64,000 bases of DNA from Ascarosepion bandense (GCA_037127315.1 JBBBDQ010001918.1:1250001-1314000); one strand, 5' to 3'. Numbered from the stretch's first letter, positions 1 to 10,484 are shown. Notes: generated by a model from the sequence alone, not told the origin. Numbers and translations: made by a program.

Positions 1-302
1 AATACAAAATAAAATAAAAAGTACAAAATAAAATAAACATAAAAATCTCCCAGTAGTCCTCTGACAGAAAAGGCAATTGATGCATGTGCAAAAAGAGAGG
101 CCTCCTGGTGTGAAAAATAAACTTGGATAGTAAAGACGTGCCAAACAGTTCGGGAAGGAATTTTTCCAACAAGAGGTCATTGGAACCAAAAATAAAATCA
201 GTGTCCAAACTGTCCCTCTATCTTTCCTTTTCTCTTTGCCTATTTATTTCAGCAGCAAAAGCTATTCAACAAGTTTTGGATGTTTAGGCGAAAGAACCAA
301 CC
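1..302. other. AT-rich DNA, nothing recognised
   Basis: The first 50 bases are an A-rich simple stretch. The rest has no long open frame and no similarity to the other repeats in this window. Confidence 0.5.
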
Positions 303-600
303 CAGCAGTAATAGCCATAACATACCATATGCATTTTGGTCATTGTATATTCTGATCTTCAGGTGATATACATTGAAATTTTGAACCAAACACTTTATTT
401 TATTCACTGGGGTAGATAGTTCTTGTTCAACATTCTATGTCTTTTCTGGATATCTTAATAATTAATATTAGTAATATCTTAGAAATTCAACTCTCCTAAT
501 TTTACTCAACTCTGTTGTAACCAGGTATTGAACACAAAACTCTTTGAGTCAAGCCACTGGATTACCTCAACCAACACTTTTATCCACTAAGTCATGTATC
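303..600 (-). repeat. SINE S1, minus-strand copy
   Basis: The tRNA-like head lies at about 510-600. Read on the minus strand it has TTAGTGGATAAAAG, then AGTGGCTTGACTCAAAGAG and a B-box-like TGTTCAATACC. The body and tail run leftwards to 303. The head matches the S1 copy near 24.6 kb, and the body (GGGGTAGATAGTTCTTG at about 411) matches the spacer of the fold-back copies at 44.3 and 52.2 kb. Internal promoter boxes are degenerate, so I infer an inactive relic. Confidence 0.7.
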
Positions 601-660
601 ATTGATATGATAATGAAGAGGACAACAACAGTTCAAACAATCTAAATAGTGTAAATAGTT
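601..660 (+). repeat. SINE S1 tail fragment
   Basis: The stretch GTTCAAACAATCTAAATAG resembles the S1 3' tail, but in plus orientation. It directly follows the minus-strand copy, so two S1 pieces meet head to head. Confidence 0.5.
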
Positions 661-703
661 AATGAAAGATGTTTATAAGTAAGGTTGCTGACCAAATATC
701 TAA

Positions 704-1399
704 TCTAATCTAAACTTATTTATAAATGGAACTTTGTGTGTGTCCCCGTTACCTATAGACTCCGAAACGGCTGAACCGATTTTTTTGAAAATTTACACAG
801 TTGTACTATAAGCATCTGTAAGTGTTCTTAGCTAGGTTTTGTAGCGAGGTACCCCCAATAAATATCGAAAATCAATAATCGAAAAAATCGGGTTATAGAA
901 GAAGTAGTCCGATTTTAATCAAATTTCATACTCTCATAGACAAAGACATAAGAAACGGTATTCAGAATTTTCAAGGTTGCAGTTCTTATAATAAATCAAT
1001 AATATATATAAATGGCAAGATGTTTGTGTGTGTGTCTGTTTATCTGCCTGTATGTCTGTATTTTTTTAAGCCCTTTTATTTTAGTTTTCGCTTCGGGTTT
1101 GACTCTAAGTAGGTATAATTGTAGTTCTTAGTCTCAGCCATGATACCATTTACTCAGAGGACTTATTTAGCGTTCAAAATTCAGTTTACGACGAAAAAGA
1201 CTTATTTGATATTGATACTAGGAAATCAAAGTTTTACTTACATCCATTCATTTTTCTTTCAGTCTACAGTTTCACTTTAACTGGAAACAACTATTGCTTT
1301 TTAGTTTTTCGTGCCAACATCCAAAAGTCTGAGCTCAAGGACCATGGATTAGTTTTAAAGCTGTCATTATACCCGAGCAATGCTGGGCTATACTGCTAG
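704..1399 (+). mobile_element. Helitron-like non-autonomous element, copy 1
   Basis: The element begins TC after a host A (703) and ends CTAG before a host T (1400). About 10 bases before CTAG lies an imperfect hairpin, CCCGAGCA / TGCTGGG. A TC start, a subterminal hairpin and CTRR inserted between A and T are the hallmarks of Helitrons. The interior carries CCGAAACGGCTGAACCGATT, resembling non-autonomous insect Helitrons known to me. Internally a second 5'-like block starts near 1000 (TATAAATGGCAAGATG), so the element looks composite. It has no Rep/helicase coding. A reverse-oriented copy lies at 28,263-28,991. Confidence 0.75.
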
Positions 1400-1415
1400 T
1401 ACATTGTATATATAA

Positions 1416-1539
1416 TCACAGAAATTTACAAAATGGAATTGGAATTAATTGACATATTTTTTATTTATTTGTTTGAACATTATTTTAATAGATACTTGTA
1501 TATGAGATAATACTCTTTTTTTTTATTAATAAAAAATTA

Positions 1540-1578
<39 letters not shown>

Positions 1579-1896
1579 ACTAGCTTGAATATTCAAGAAA
1601 TCTTGTTCAGAAAACATGCATCTTCTGTGGCCGAGTGTTTAAGACACATCAGATCATTTGACGGCTTCTCTTAGGTCTATAGAAATCACAAGTTTGAATC
1701 CTGCCAGAAGTTGTATATTTCCCTAACAAGATTTATTGAACCTTCATGCTGGTAGATATATGTATAAATATACTGTTTAATTATAAAAAAAAATGAATTT
1801 CTACTCAAATATGAGTATCTATTAAAAATAATTTTCAAACAAATAAATTAAAAATATGTTGGTTAATTCCAGTTCCATTTTTTAACTTTCTGTGAC
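1416..1896. repeat. Head-to-head inverted SINE S2 pair
   Basis: A tRNA-like centre (about 1621-1700, GTGGCCGAGTGTTTAAGAC and B box AGTTTGAATCCTGCC) resembles a Leu/Ser-type tRNA. The downstream body (about 1715-1896) is mirrored upstream by an inverted copy (1416-about 1612). Both arms contain TTATTTGTTTGAA, AATAGATACT and TCACAGAAA near the outer ends. A (TA)n tract interrupts the left arm at about 1540-1576. So there is one full plus-strand copy and one headless minus-strand copy. Confidence 0.75.
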
Positions 1897-1974
1897 ATTT
1901 CGTAGGTTTATTTTGCATTGTTTACATTAAGATATGAACCAAAGCAGTTATGAATATTGCAAAAAATCAGAAAT

Positions 1975-2151
1975 TTCTTGGGTCTATAGGAGTTGCATGT
2001 TTAAATTCTGCCAGAGGATGCATATATTCCCAATATTTCTTGAATATTCAGACTGGTAGATATATATATAAATAGACTGTTTAATTATAAAAAATCAGTA
2101 TCTACACAAGTACAAGTATCCATTAAAAATAATGTTAAAACGAATAAATAT
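1975..2151 (+). repeat. SINE S2, 5'-truncated copy
   Basis: It starts inside the tRNA-like head (GGGTCTATAGG, B box TGTTTAAATTCTGCCAG) and continues through CTGGTAGATATATATA and GACTGTTTAATTATAA, as in the copy at 1680-1850. Confidence 0.75.
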
Positions 2152-2159
2152 ATATAGTC

Positions 2160-2645
2160 AAGAAAGATTGTTCACATACATTTTAATACAATGTAGGTAT
2201 AGTAGACTAATGAAAGAAACTTGAAAAAAAATACCGAATATTAATAGTAATAATATTTGTTGTAAATTATTAGGCTATAAACTAAACACAGGCAAGATAA
2301 AACAAAAAAAAACTCTGTATCTGTTTTTTTTAATGAGGTTGGTCACTCTCTCTAATCTCTCTCTCTCTCTCTCTCTCTCTCTTAAGGAAAAAAGTTGTTT
2401 TGTGCATGTGTATACTTTTTTTTCAGAACTTGTCTCAAAGAGGGTACAGTATTATTTATCAGTTAGACTATATTACTTTAACCTAGCCAGAGAATGTAAG
2501 GTCATTTTTTTCTTTTTATATATAAAATATAATGGTCAATTTTTAATTTGTGGCAAATGATTGCAACATGCATCTCAGAGTTGTACTAAATGTTGAGAAA
2601 CAAATGTACATTTATTATTAGTATTTTAGCTTTTTTACTTTTTTT
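2160..2645. other. AT-rich DNA with a (CT)n tract
   Basis: A (CT)n microsatellite lies at 2356-2382. The small open frame at 2333-2560 runs through it, encodes alternating Ser-Leu and has no domain. I regard it as chance. Confidence 0.7.
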
Positions 2646-3075
2646 TCAGTATGGTTCACACTTTACAAGACTCAAGGGCCACTTGAGGTAGAGTGTTATG
2701 TTAAGGAGCAATTTATATGGATACATATGGAAGAATCTGCTTGACTCTAGACTTGAACAGGTCAATATTATAGTGATTGGGGAAACAGCATCTTGCAGGT
2801 CTGTTCCATACAAAAGTGGTTCATGGGAAGAAGCTGTTTGAGTAGAACTTCTTACCGATGGAATACAGAGGGAGTGTGGGTGGTTTGTTACCATGTAAGT
2901 GATATGGCAGGTCCTGGCCATGAAAGTCAGACCTAGTGGAACCAGGAGACGCAGCTGATCCAAGCACTTTCCATGATAATAGCAAAAGAGCAGTGAAAGA
3001 CTCGCCACATCCCATCTGTGCGAGAGAGGTTGGAGTGTGGAAAATAATTCTTCTCCAACAAATACCCTGACACAA
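2646..3075 (-). pseudogene. LINE-P reverse transcriptase C-terminus, fragment
   Basis: On the minus strand two overlapping frames together carry the typical end of a non-LTR reverse transcriptase: a WDVASLSLLF..YYHGKC block (about 2950-3008), then KFYSNSFFP and WN-type residues, then LFKSRV close to the 3' end. These are features of CR1/Jockey-type LINE C-termini, known to me as FFPRT..LWNSLP. A frameshift near 2840-2860 splits the frame, and everything upstream (endonuclease and RT core) is missing, so this is a 5'-truncated insertion. Related tails occur at 5.0, 12.1, 25.9, 39.5, 54.0, 59.4 and 60.4 kb. Clade assignment is uncertain. Confidence 0.7.
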
Positions 3076-3171
3076 TTTTAAACTCTATTAAGACTGGAAA
3101 ATTCTATTACTTTTCACTGAGCACTGTTTTATTACCGCCAGCATTCACTGTTTATTGTTCCATACATATAC

Positions 3172-3243
3172 ATGCACACACACACACACACACTATCTAT
3201 ATATATATATATATATATATATAGATACACACACACACACACC
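3172..3243. repeat. Compound (CA)n-(TA)n-(CA)n microsatellite
   Basis: A (CA) run, about 24 bases of (TA) and another (CA) run follow one another. The open frame through it is a repeat artefact. Confidence 0.95.
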
Positions 3244-3429
3244 TTTTTAAAAAAAATGTCTTTAATATGTGTGGTGTGTTTATGCCTGATTAGCTATTTT
3301 AATGTAATATTTGTGTACAGATATATAATTTGGTATGTGTTACAAATATATTGCAGTTGAATGCATGCTTTTGTGAATGTGTTTAGTTATTTTCAGACTT
3401 GATTTTCTGTTCCTTTCACAAAGGATACA

Positions 3430-4060
3430 TACACGGTGATGATTTTTGGATATCATTCCTTGTTAGAAATTAATTATAACAGCTATGAAAGGTTTTATCT
3501 AATAACTTCAGTTCTTTGAAATTTCTCCATGGCAAACCTCTTTCTCAAAGGATTCTAAATTAGATTGGGAAGAAAATTGAACTTAATACCAAAATATTTT
3601 TTAACTTCTTCAATCTGAGAAACTATCAGATCTTGTTTCCATTTTTAATTAACTTTATAAATTATTGATAAAACAGTCTTTCTCCATCTCCTTATGTATA
3701 CACTTCAGCTTATTAAAGACCTTATCCATCAGTAGTGTATACATGCTTCACTTTCTTGGCTTCTTTCCTTTCGAAGGAATTGAGAATTGAACCACATGTC
3801 TTTTTATTCACAATCTATTGTTTTGTCAATCCATTTTCTCGATGATCTAATATATTAAAGATTCCATTAAACTTTGCTTTAGGTATGATTACATTATGGT
3901 TTTAGTTTCTTTTTCCATGATTTTAACTGTGAGGTTTTCCTCACTCAGTATGATGGCCTCATAAAGAAATTTATATGCATATAGTATGTTTTCACCAGGA
4001 AATGTAGTTGAAATCAATTTCTTCATAAAGTCAACCTTCTTACTGAAGGTTATAAATAAA
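3430..4060 (-). pseudogene. Possible decayed coding relic, unidentified
   Basis: On the minus strand one frame (about 3895-4055) reads about 50 residues without a stop, including VDFMKKLISTTFPGEN and FLYEAIILSEENL. Further plausible pieces occur to about 3440 after several stops. The composition is protein-like rather than low-complexity. I do not recognise the family: it could be a transposase or a LINE ORF piece. No start or end can be set. Confidence 0.3.
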
Positions 4061-4267
4061 ATGTTAAAAATAATTCTATAAAATTTTCAGTGGGCCTTAC
4101 AGCCTTATCACTCTTTAACTCTGTAAATGATTATCTTTAGTATTGATATTTTTGTTTTGTTTTTTAAAAATATTCTTCCATTATAAGGTTCTACAACCAC
4201 TATAGATAGAGGATTACTGAATAAAGTGGACATAAGAGTAGGAAGTGAAGATTATGAGCATGCAGAC

Positions 4268-4983
4268 TAGTGTTTCTCAACCTTTTTAAGAAACAACACA
4301 CCTAGGAGCAAATGAAAATATGATACATTTTGCAAATTTTTGAAAGGGTATAGATTTAAATGTTATGGAATAAATTCATAGACTAAAAAAACACATATAT
4401 GAACATTAATTTTTTTCAATTAAATGAAAATTTTAACATGTTAAATTAAAATAATAAAAATATTTTTAAAAAAATGAATTTAAAGAAATGTATTTAAAAT
4501 ATATGTGCGTTGTGGTGCAGTGGATATTGGCTCGGAACAAGAAATCGGGGAGCCCAGTTCGAATTCCATTTCCAGTTGAATTCATTGCATTCACTTATGC
4601 ACAAATACCCTTGGGAAAGGTATTAATCCATCTCTTCCTTCCAGTTATGGGTTAAATAACAGGACAGATTGGGTTCTATAGCCTTGGCTACCGCAGAAAG
4701 CAATGCCAACCTACTGCGGGATAATACCCAGTCAGTCACGTCTCTTTCGAGACATGATCGCCCAAGCGTGTTTCACGTATAGCACTTAACTGACTGATTT
4801 AAAATAACATAATGGAAGGATATTGAAAGGAATTATCTGAAAAAAAGCTCAATACTTTCCATGTATTTAAATACTAACACTATATCATTACTACTTCCAC
4901 AAACACATATATTTATGTGGCGACAGTATTTTGTGGCACACTTAAGAGGATTGTATGGCATATTAAGTGATTGAGAATCATTG
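4268..4983. mobile_element. hAT-like non-autonomous element
   Basis: The left end TAGTGTTTCTCAACCTTTTT and the right end (reverse complement CAATGATTCTCAATCAC) form short imperfect inverted repeats of the CAGTGGTTCTCAA type typical of hAT elements. GCACAC-type subterminal motifs occur at both ends. A diverged 8-bp duplication is possible (ATGCAGAC / TTATAGAC, 5 of 8 match). It has no coding and hosts a SINE S3 insertion. Confidence 0.5.
4502..4796 (+). repeat. SINE S3, full-length copy with target-site duplication
   Basis: The A-box-like TGGTGCAGTGGATATTGG and B-box-like AGTTCGAATTCC make a tRNA-derived head (about 4508-4570). The body has CTTATGCACAAATACCCTTGG, a CCTACTGCGGGATAATACC block and a tail ending AGCACTTAACTGACTG. 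A perfect 10-bp duplication, ATTTAAAATA, flanks it (4492-4501 and 4797-4806), giving about 295 bp. It sits inside the hAT-like element and is therefore younger than it. Minus-strand relatives lie at 18.0, 28.1 and 60.1 kb. Confidence 0.85.
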
Positions 4984-4984
4984 T

Positions 4985-5230
4985 TATAGACAATTATTGA
5001 CTCTACACTTGAAAATGTTAAGATCGTAGTGTTTAGGAAGCATCCATGTGTGAGTTTTTCACAACATAGCTATTCTTGAGAGGAAGTTGACTAAATGGAA
5101 CTTCTTCCTCACAAATGAAATGTAAAGAGAATAAGACAGATATAGCAAAAATGAAAAATAAGAACAACATAGGGTCAAAGATGGTGCTTGGGGAACACCT
5201 GCATTAATACAAAAGATCTAGAAGAGTGGA
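4985..5230 (-). pseudogene. LINE-P 3' relic
   Basis: Diverged copy of the 2.65-kb LINE-P tail: the order TTGACTCTACACTTGAAAA, AAGATCGTAGTG, AAGCATCC and TGGAACTTCTTCC matches. No frame survives. Confidence 0.5.
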
Positions 5231-6599
5231 CATTTAAGATAACTTTCATTTTGTGATTTGATAGGAAAGATTGAATCAGATTAAAAAAATCATTCAGAAA
5301 TACCATGACCTTTTAACTTGTCAAGAAGACCAGCATGGCAAACCATGTCAAATACCTTCAAAATATCAAAAGTTTTAGATAAGTTTTTTATTAACACCAT
5401 ATTAAAATAATAAAAGTAGAAATATTCACATAGACTTTTTTTTAAGCGCAATCAAGTAAGAGAAAAAACTTGATAATTTACAGTGTCATAAATTTGAGGT
5501 TATCAACAATAAAGCCTCAGATTTGATTGGATGATTTTTTTTTTATAATTAGGATTTCTTTTATTCTTATTTCTTTTGACTATCATTCATTATCTGCTTC
5601 ACACTTAGGCCTTATTTCCTTTATATTTCTTTATGACCTGGCTACTCACCCATCAGTCATAAGAACAAATGCAACCACTGAGCTAATGGCAATTGGAGTC
5701 CACCAAAAAAAATAAGAGGAAAATGGGTCCTTGGGTAAAAAGAGGTTGAGATCTACTGTCTTAGACGGTCATTTTCCTTACAAAAATATTCATCCACCCT
5801 TTAATAGATCTTGTTTTTAATCCTGCTAGATCTCTAACCACTCTTTTCACTAGGTACCTTCTAAAGTCTACTTTAACTCTATATATCTGCCTAAATTCTG
5901 AAATTCTCTTTACAATTTCTTTTTTTCAACTGAAGTAGATAGCTTTGCCTGTTGTCTGGTTTACACTCCTCTCTGATCTTTTGAACTGGAGTCGATATTT
6001 ATTCCTTGTTTTTTGTTTAGTATTAAGTTTCCATTTCCTTCTTTTCATTCTATTTGACTCTCAGTAGCTTTTTGTATCATAGTGGTATTATTACCTTCCT
6101 TGGAGTGGATTGATTAAAAAAATGTTGTTTTTAAAAGTCTGATTGGAGAACTGGATTAGTTACCAATGACCAGTGTAACTCTGAAAGTAGGGTGGGGTGG
6201 GGGCACTTAGGGACAAAGAACTTTTGGAAGAGAATAGGGGCAAACTCAAGCAGCGTCTTCATTCTCATACTACACCCTGCCATCGTATGCATAACTTAAG
6301 AATGATTTTGTGTATAAGTATGTTACTTCACTAAATTAAGTGGAATAACTTTCCATTTATAATACTGGTGTTCTGATCTATTCTTACCCTATTTTTCACT
6401 ATCAAGCTGTTGGAACACAAGAAAGGTTAATTTCAAAACAAAATCAAAGAGTTAATACTAAAGACAATATGTTCTGATAAAGGAAAAGTGCTGAAGATCA
6501 AACCTTATCAGAATCAGATAGTGATCAGTTTTTAAAATTTTTGAAGCTTTTAAAAGTGTGGGGGGGGCAAACGAGGAGCCAAACAAAATTCTGGGGGTG
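5231..6599. other. Repeat debris without a gene
   Basis: Two weak items. At about 5738-5758 AAAAAGAGGTTGAGATCTACTG-like sequence resembles a hAT right end, with no partner identified. At about 5860-6110 sequence shared with 34,940-35,110 and 45,320-45,430 (GTACCTTCTAAAGT, CAGTAGC..TTGT) looks like a LINE 3' untranslated part on the minus strand. G-rich runs occur at 6190-6205 and 6558-6567. Confidence 0.4.
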
Positions 6600-7000
6600 T
6601 TGGGCCTTGGCCACTTCTGCCCTCCCCTTGTTATCTGTTTATTCTTCCAACTTCTTATTCTTACTCTTTATTACTTACCCTTTTTCAAGACAAGGGCAAC
6701 TATGACTCTTCACAATATTCTGTCTTTTGTTGACTACTTACTACCCCTCTTTGCCCCTTTCCTGCAATTCATCCAGACAAAATTGTTAAGTTGATTACTC
6801 ACTGTTTTCTCTAGTTTCTCTTGTGTTCAGTATGCCCTGTGAGTGTTAAATTCTCCAGGTCTTTTTTCTTCCCTGAAATTTCTGGTTGTAAGTATCATAT
6901 TCCTTGGACTTCTTTTGTTTAAGCTTCCTCAATACTCACATGTTTAATTCATACTATTCAGAATTTATTTAGAACATATCTCAGTTATTTCAATGTTTGT
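6600..7000 (-). pseudogene. LINE-Q 3' relic, strongly decayed
   Basis: Sequence such as CTATGACTCTTCACAATATT and TCCTCAATACTCACATG follows the order of the better preserved minus-strand LINE-Q copy at 41.6-42.0 kb. No frame is intact. Confidence 0.4.
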
Positions 7001-8218
7001 CTCCATCTGTAAAGAAATTAACCAGTATTTACTGTCATATAAGGAACTAGATACCATTCATCATTCTTTTCTCTTTCTTATGACATTTTTGTATTTCCTA
7101 ATCTGCTTAGTTTCTAAAAGCATCTTGAGCAATTCCTCATATCAGTTATCTTTTTCTGATTTTTAGCAGAAGAGTTAATTTCTATAAGCATTATAAAGTT
7201 TTGGCACAAAAGTTATTACCTTTTTTCTTTTTTTTTCTTTTTTTTTTGTGGTGTACGTTTTTAATCCAAACAAATTTGAGAAAAAAAAAACATATTTTCA
7301 TTACACCTCTACCGAATGCTTTTAATTTATAAAACCAAAATAATCTACTCTGAAATGAAATGTTCGGTGGAAAATATTGATCTGTTAAGGTGGTTAAAAG
7401 TGTTTTTCTGAATGTTTTGCATTTTGTACAGAAGCTTCTGTTAGAATCTAGAGACAAGAATTACACTTGTTAGATTTTAAAAGATGTGTTAGTTATCTGT
7501 AGAATATATTAACAAAAATATCATTTTTATAAATATATCTATATAAATATATGAATGCTGAAAAGTTCTCAGCTTAACATACTTCCCAAATTCTGACTAA
7601 ATTATCCCATATCAGATTTTTTGAAAGGTAAGTTTTCTTGATTTTATTAAAAAGTTTCAACACTCACTTATCCATGTAGATATGAGGGAGTTCTGAAAAT
7701 TATTAAACCCAGTAACTTCCCAAAATCAGACCAAATGATAATCAGATTTATTTATTGTTTTTTTTTTGTTTTTTTTTTAAGTTTCTTGGTCATTCTGTGA
7801 ACTTTTCAGCCTTACCCCCCACCTCATACATATTTTTAGTTTTCCTTCTCTAATTATATAGTGTTGGGGTAAATGTTTTTGTTTTTTAGTTTGCATCTCT
7901 GCATTTTTGACTTGGAACTTATAAAACTCACACATGACCATTGAAATTATGACCCTGGATCTGAACATCCCCATTGTTATTTTAACCAACATACATACAA
8001 GAAACATCAATTACAAGTAATTTCCTGAAAAATTGTTTTAATAGATTTTGTAAATTTTAATCAAAAGTAGTAAATGGCTGTTTGTCAAATGGATACTGAA
8101 AGTTTCTTTATAAAGATTATGTAAGTTAAAGGTTGCATCTTAGGGTATTGTATGTGTGTGTGTTCACATGTAAACGATTAAAGTAGTGTACAAAACTTGT
8201 GTTTATACTAGAAATCAT
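7001..8218. other. AT-rich DNA with a short repeat pair
   Basis: GAAAAGTTCTCAGC..ACTTCCCAAATTCTGACTAAA (7559-7605) recurs in part at 33,661-33,710, and a weaker version (GAGTTCTGAAAATT..ACTTCCCAAAATCAGACC) at 7690-7735. This suggests a small MITE. Poly-T runs occur at 7205-7250 and 7759-7780. No gene seen. Confidence 0.4.
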
Positions 8219-8339
8219 TTCTTCTTTTTCATGGAAACTGTTGGGAAGCAAAGTTCTCAATGTCTCCTTTTCCTGGTCCAGAAGTTAGAATAAGTAAGAT
8301 AAGCAATATTATAATAGTCAAGCTCAAGTCAGATTTGAA

Positions 8340-8790
8340 CTTTTTTTATAATCATTTCATCCCAAGCAAGGCAAGACTGCCATTGGTGTACAAGGGTTAT
8401 AGTGAGAGAAAAAAAACAAAGTGCAAAGGATGTTGAAGAAATATAAGAGATAGATAGAAATCAAGAAGATAGAAGATGACAATTGACATTGCATTTAAAC
8501 ATTTTGGGATTGAAACTGTCAGGGAAAGAAGCAAATGGAAGAAAGTTCCATAAACAGTAAATGTGAGAAAGAAACTGTTAGAGTAGAAGAGGCAGTTACG
8601 TTTAACTGTTTTAACAGTAAAAAGGTGGAATTCAAATCTAGTAGCATGTGTAAATACATATGGTCAGGCAACCAGGGAAAAAAGCTTGTCAGAGCTGTTT
8701 CCATGAAAATACTTGTAGAAAAGATAGAGAGGAGCAAAGAAATTATATCTATATATATATATATTGCAAAGAAAGGTTGTGATTAGGTAT
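8340..8790 (-). pseudogene. LINE-P-like reverse transcriptase C-terminus (second subfamily)
   Basis: Minus-strand frames give FHGNSSDKLFSLV at about 8690-8730 and, after shifts, FKCNVN near 8490. These correspond to the YFHG..S and LWN..FK blocks at LINE reverse-transcriptase C-termini. The 3' end on the minus strand reads CTTGGGATGAAATGAT followed by A-rich DNA, and recurs at 58.35 and 21.45 kb. 5' parts are absent. A (TA)n tract at 8747-8764 touches the 5' side. Confidence 0.6.
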
Positions 8791-9075
8791 AATGGTCAAT
8801 CTTAAGTAAGCCTTGCACTGGGTTGAATAACAGAAGTAAATCTTGTTTACTTGCTCAGTGGAGCTTTGGCAAAACACATGGGAATACTATGCATTAGAAA
8901 TTCAAAGAGAGTCTAGAAATAATTTCAGGCAAGTCATGATAAACATGGTTATGGTGGTTGATCCTTGAGTCAGCCTTGCACTGAGTTGGAATGACTAAAG
9001 TAAAGGTTGATTTACTACATAGGTGGAGGTTTTGGAAAACATGTGGAAACATATGTTGGAAAGTGGAAAAGAGTT
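8788..9075. repeat. Tandem duplication, unit about 160 bp
   Basis: 8788-8912 and 8950-9075 share, in order, GCCTTGCACTG(G/A)GTTG, AGTAAA, TTTACT, GGTGGAG or AGTGGAG, TTTTGG(C/A)AAA, CACATG or CATGTGG, and AAGAGAG-like ends. Function unknown. Confidence 0.6.
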
Positions 9076-9811
9076 CAGTCATCAGTAGATAGGGTAAATA
9101 AATGCACCCCAGTGGGGATATCCTCATCTATATCCTACTACAACTTACAGTAAGGGAGAGAAAAAGAGGAAGAGAAGGAAATGTTTTTTTATAGATTTAA
9201 ACAGCACCACCTAATAGCTCCTTTATTAATAGCATAATGGGAAAAATATATTATTTTTTTTATTATGCATTATTATTTTTATTTCATTTTCTCACAAGAT
9301 ATAGCTATTACCATTAAACTACCCTTTTTGCTTAACTCTTTTGAGAAATATTATACAATGTAATCTTTTTATGTTCATTATGACAAGCGGTAATTTGGTT
9401 GTATCCATCCTATTGAATTTCAACAATATATCAATTATTGAAATAAGGATAGAAGAAATTAAGTGTGAAAGAATCAGTACATTATATTTAAATCATACTT
9501 GGGAAATTACATATTTAATTCCATTAAGAAATATAAGAATTTATGGTCATCACTTATGTCAAAAAAAAAGCACCTCCAAGCACAACCAGGCTTCATCATC
9601 ATTTTTATAATAATAATAATAATAAATGCTCTAATGCTACACCAGTCATGGCTCTCATGGCTTCTAACCTTAATTGATTGAAGGTATTGATGTATACATG
9701 TTATGCCTACAGTGGATTAAGATGGGCTGCTGTAAATACCCTGTTCAGTGCCTTAGATTTGCTAGCTAGTTGCCCAACATTAACCAGTAGGGTATGTACC
9801 CTAGGGGTTGA
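9076..9811. other. AT-rich DNA, nothing recognised
   Basis: A (TAA)n tract lies at 9607-9624. Frames of 60-89 codons here have no recognisable domain and biased AT-driven composition. Confidence 0.5.
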
Positions 9812-10108
9812 AGGCTTATGGGCACATCATATTGAAACCCAGTTTCCATATTATCACCAGTTAAGCAACATTTAGCCTGGTCAATACCTAGATGAGTGAC
9901 TGCATGAAAATGCTGGGTGCTGTAAGTTTGGATGTGCAGGTGGTGTAATAAATAATAGCTTCGAATTGTTAATCAGAGAACTCGGTTCCAATTCCTGTTG
10001 GGTTTGTTATACTCACTTATGCACACATACCCTTGGGAAAGTATGAATCCACCTCTTCTCCTCCCATCTATGGCTTAATTAGTAGAACTTGTATCACTAA
10101 AAACTATT
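9812..10108 (+). repeat. SINE S4, 5S rRNA-tRNA composite, copy 1
   Basis: The first about 125 bases track 5S rRNA: CACATCATATTGAAACCC, ATCACCAGTTAAGCAAC, GCCTGGTCAATACCTAGATG, GTGACTG and TGCTGGGTGCTGTAAG. The second part has a tRNA-like B box (CGGTTCCAATTCCTG at about 9984) and continues CACTTATGCACACATACCCT, as in S3. 5S-headed SINEs (SINE3 class) are known. Here a 5S head is followed by a tRNA-like module, and the same pairing recurs at 18.9, 39.9 and 59.0 kb. Confidence 0.85.
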
Positions 10109-10484
10109 ATTATCTCAAAATAAATCTTACAATCTAAAAAAATATTTTCTGGTTTTAAATAACCTACAAAGAGTTAACAAGCCATAGAAAATGAATCACT
10201 CAATTAACCTAGGGGTTGACACACTGTGAATCTCTGTTCATGTGTAAGAGTAGTAAGGAAGCATCATGGCCAGGTGCATTTTTGTTTTAATCTTGAGGGA
10301 TAGGGCAGCCAAGGCAACTTAGGAGAAAAATTTTGATACTTGAGAATACTCTCAATCAGAGTGGATTGGGTTATGTGACATTAAGGTATTTTAACTGTGT
10401 TCAACCTAGTGTTTTTATCAATACCTGTAACTATATTTTACATATTTTTCTGTGATGCCTATAACTAGTATACTCTTATCAGAT
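10109..10484. other. AT-rich DNA, nothing recognised
   Basis: No frame, repeat match or microsatellite of note. Confidence 0.5.

Noticed and set aside
1621..1715. Possible functional Leu/Ser tRNA
   Set aside because: The spacing and arms do not fold as a full tRNA, and the sequence recurs as the S2 head.
2333..2560. 75-codon frame with Ser-Leu repeats
   Set aside because: It is driven by a (CT)n microsatellite, has no domain and no support as a gene.
4508..4580. Possible functional tRNA gene
   Set aside because: A- and B-box-like motifs exist but no cloverleaf closes, and the segment is the head of SINE S3.
6186..6210. G-quadruplex promoter element
   Set aside because: The G runs are short and isolated, with no gene nearby.
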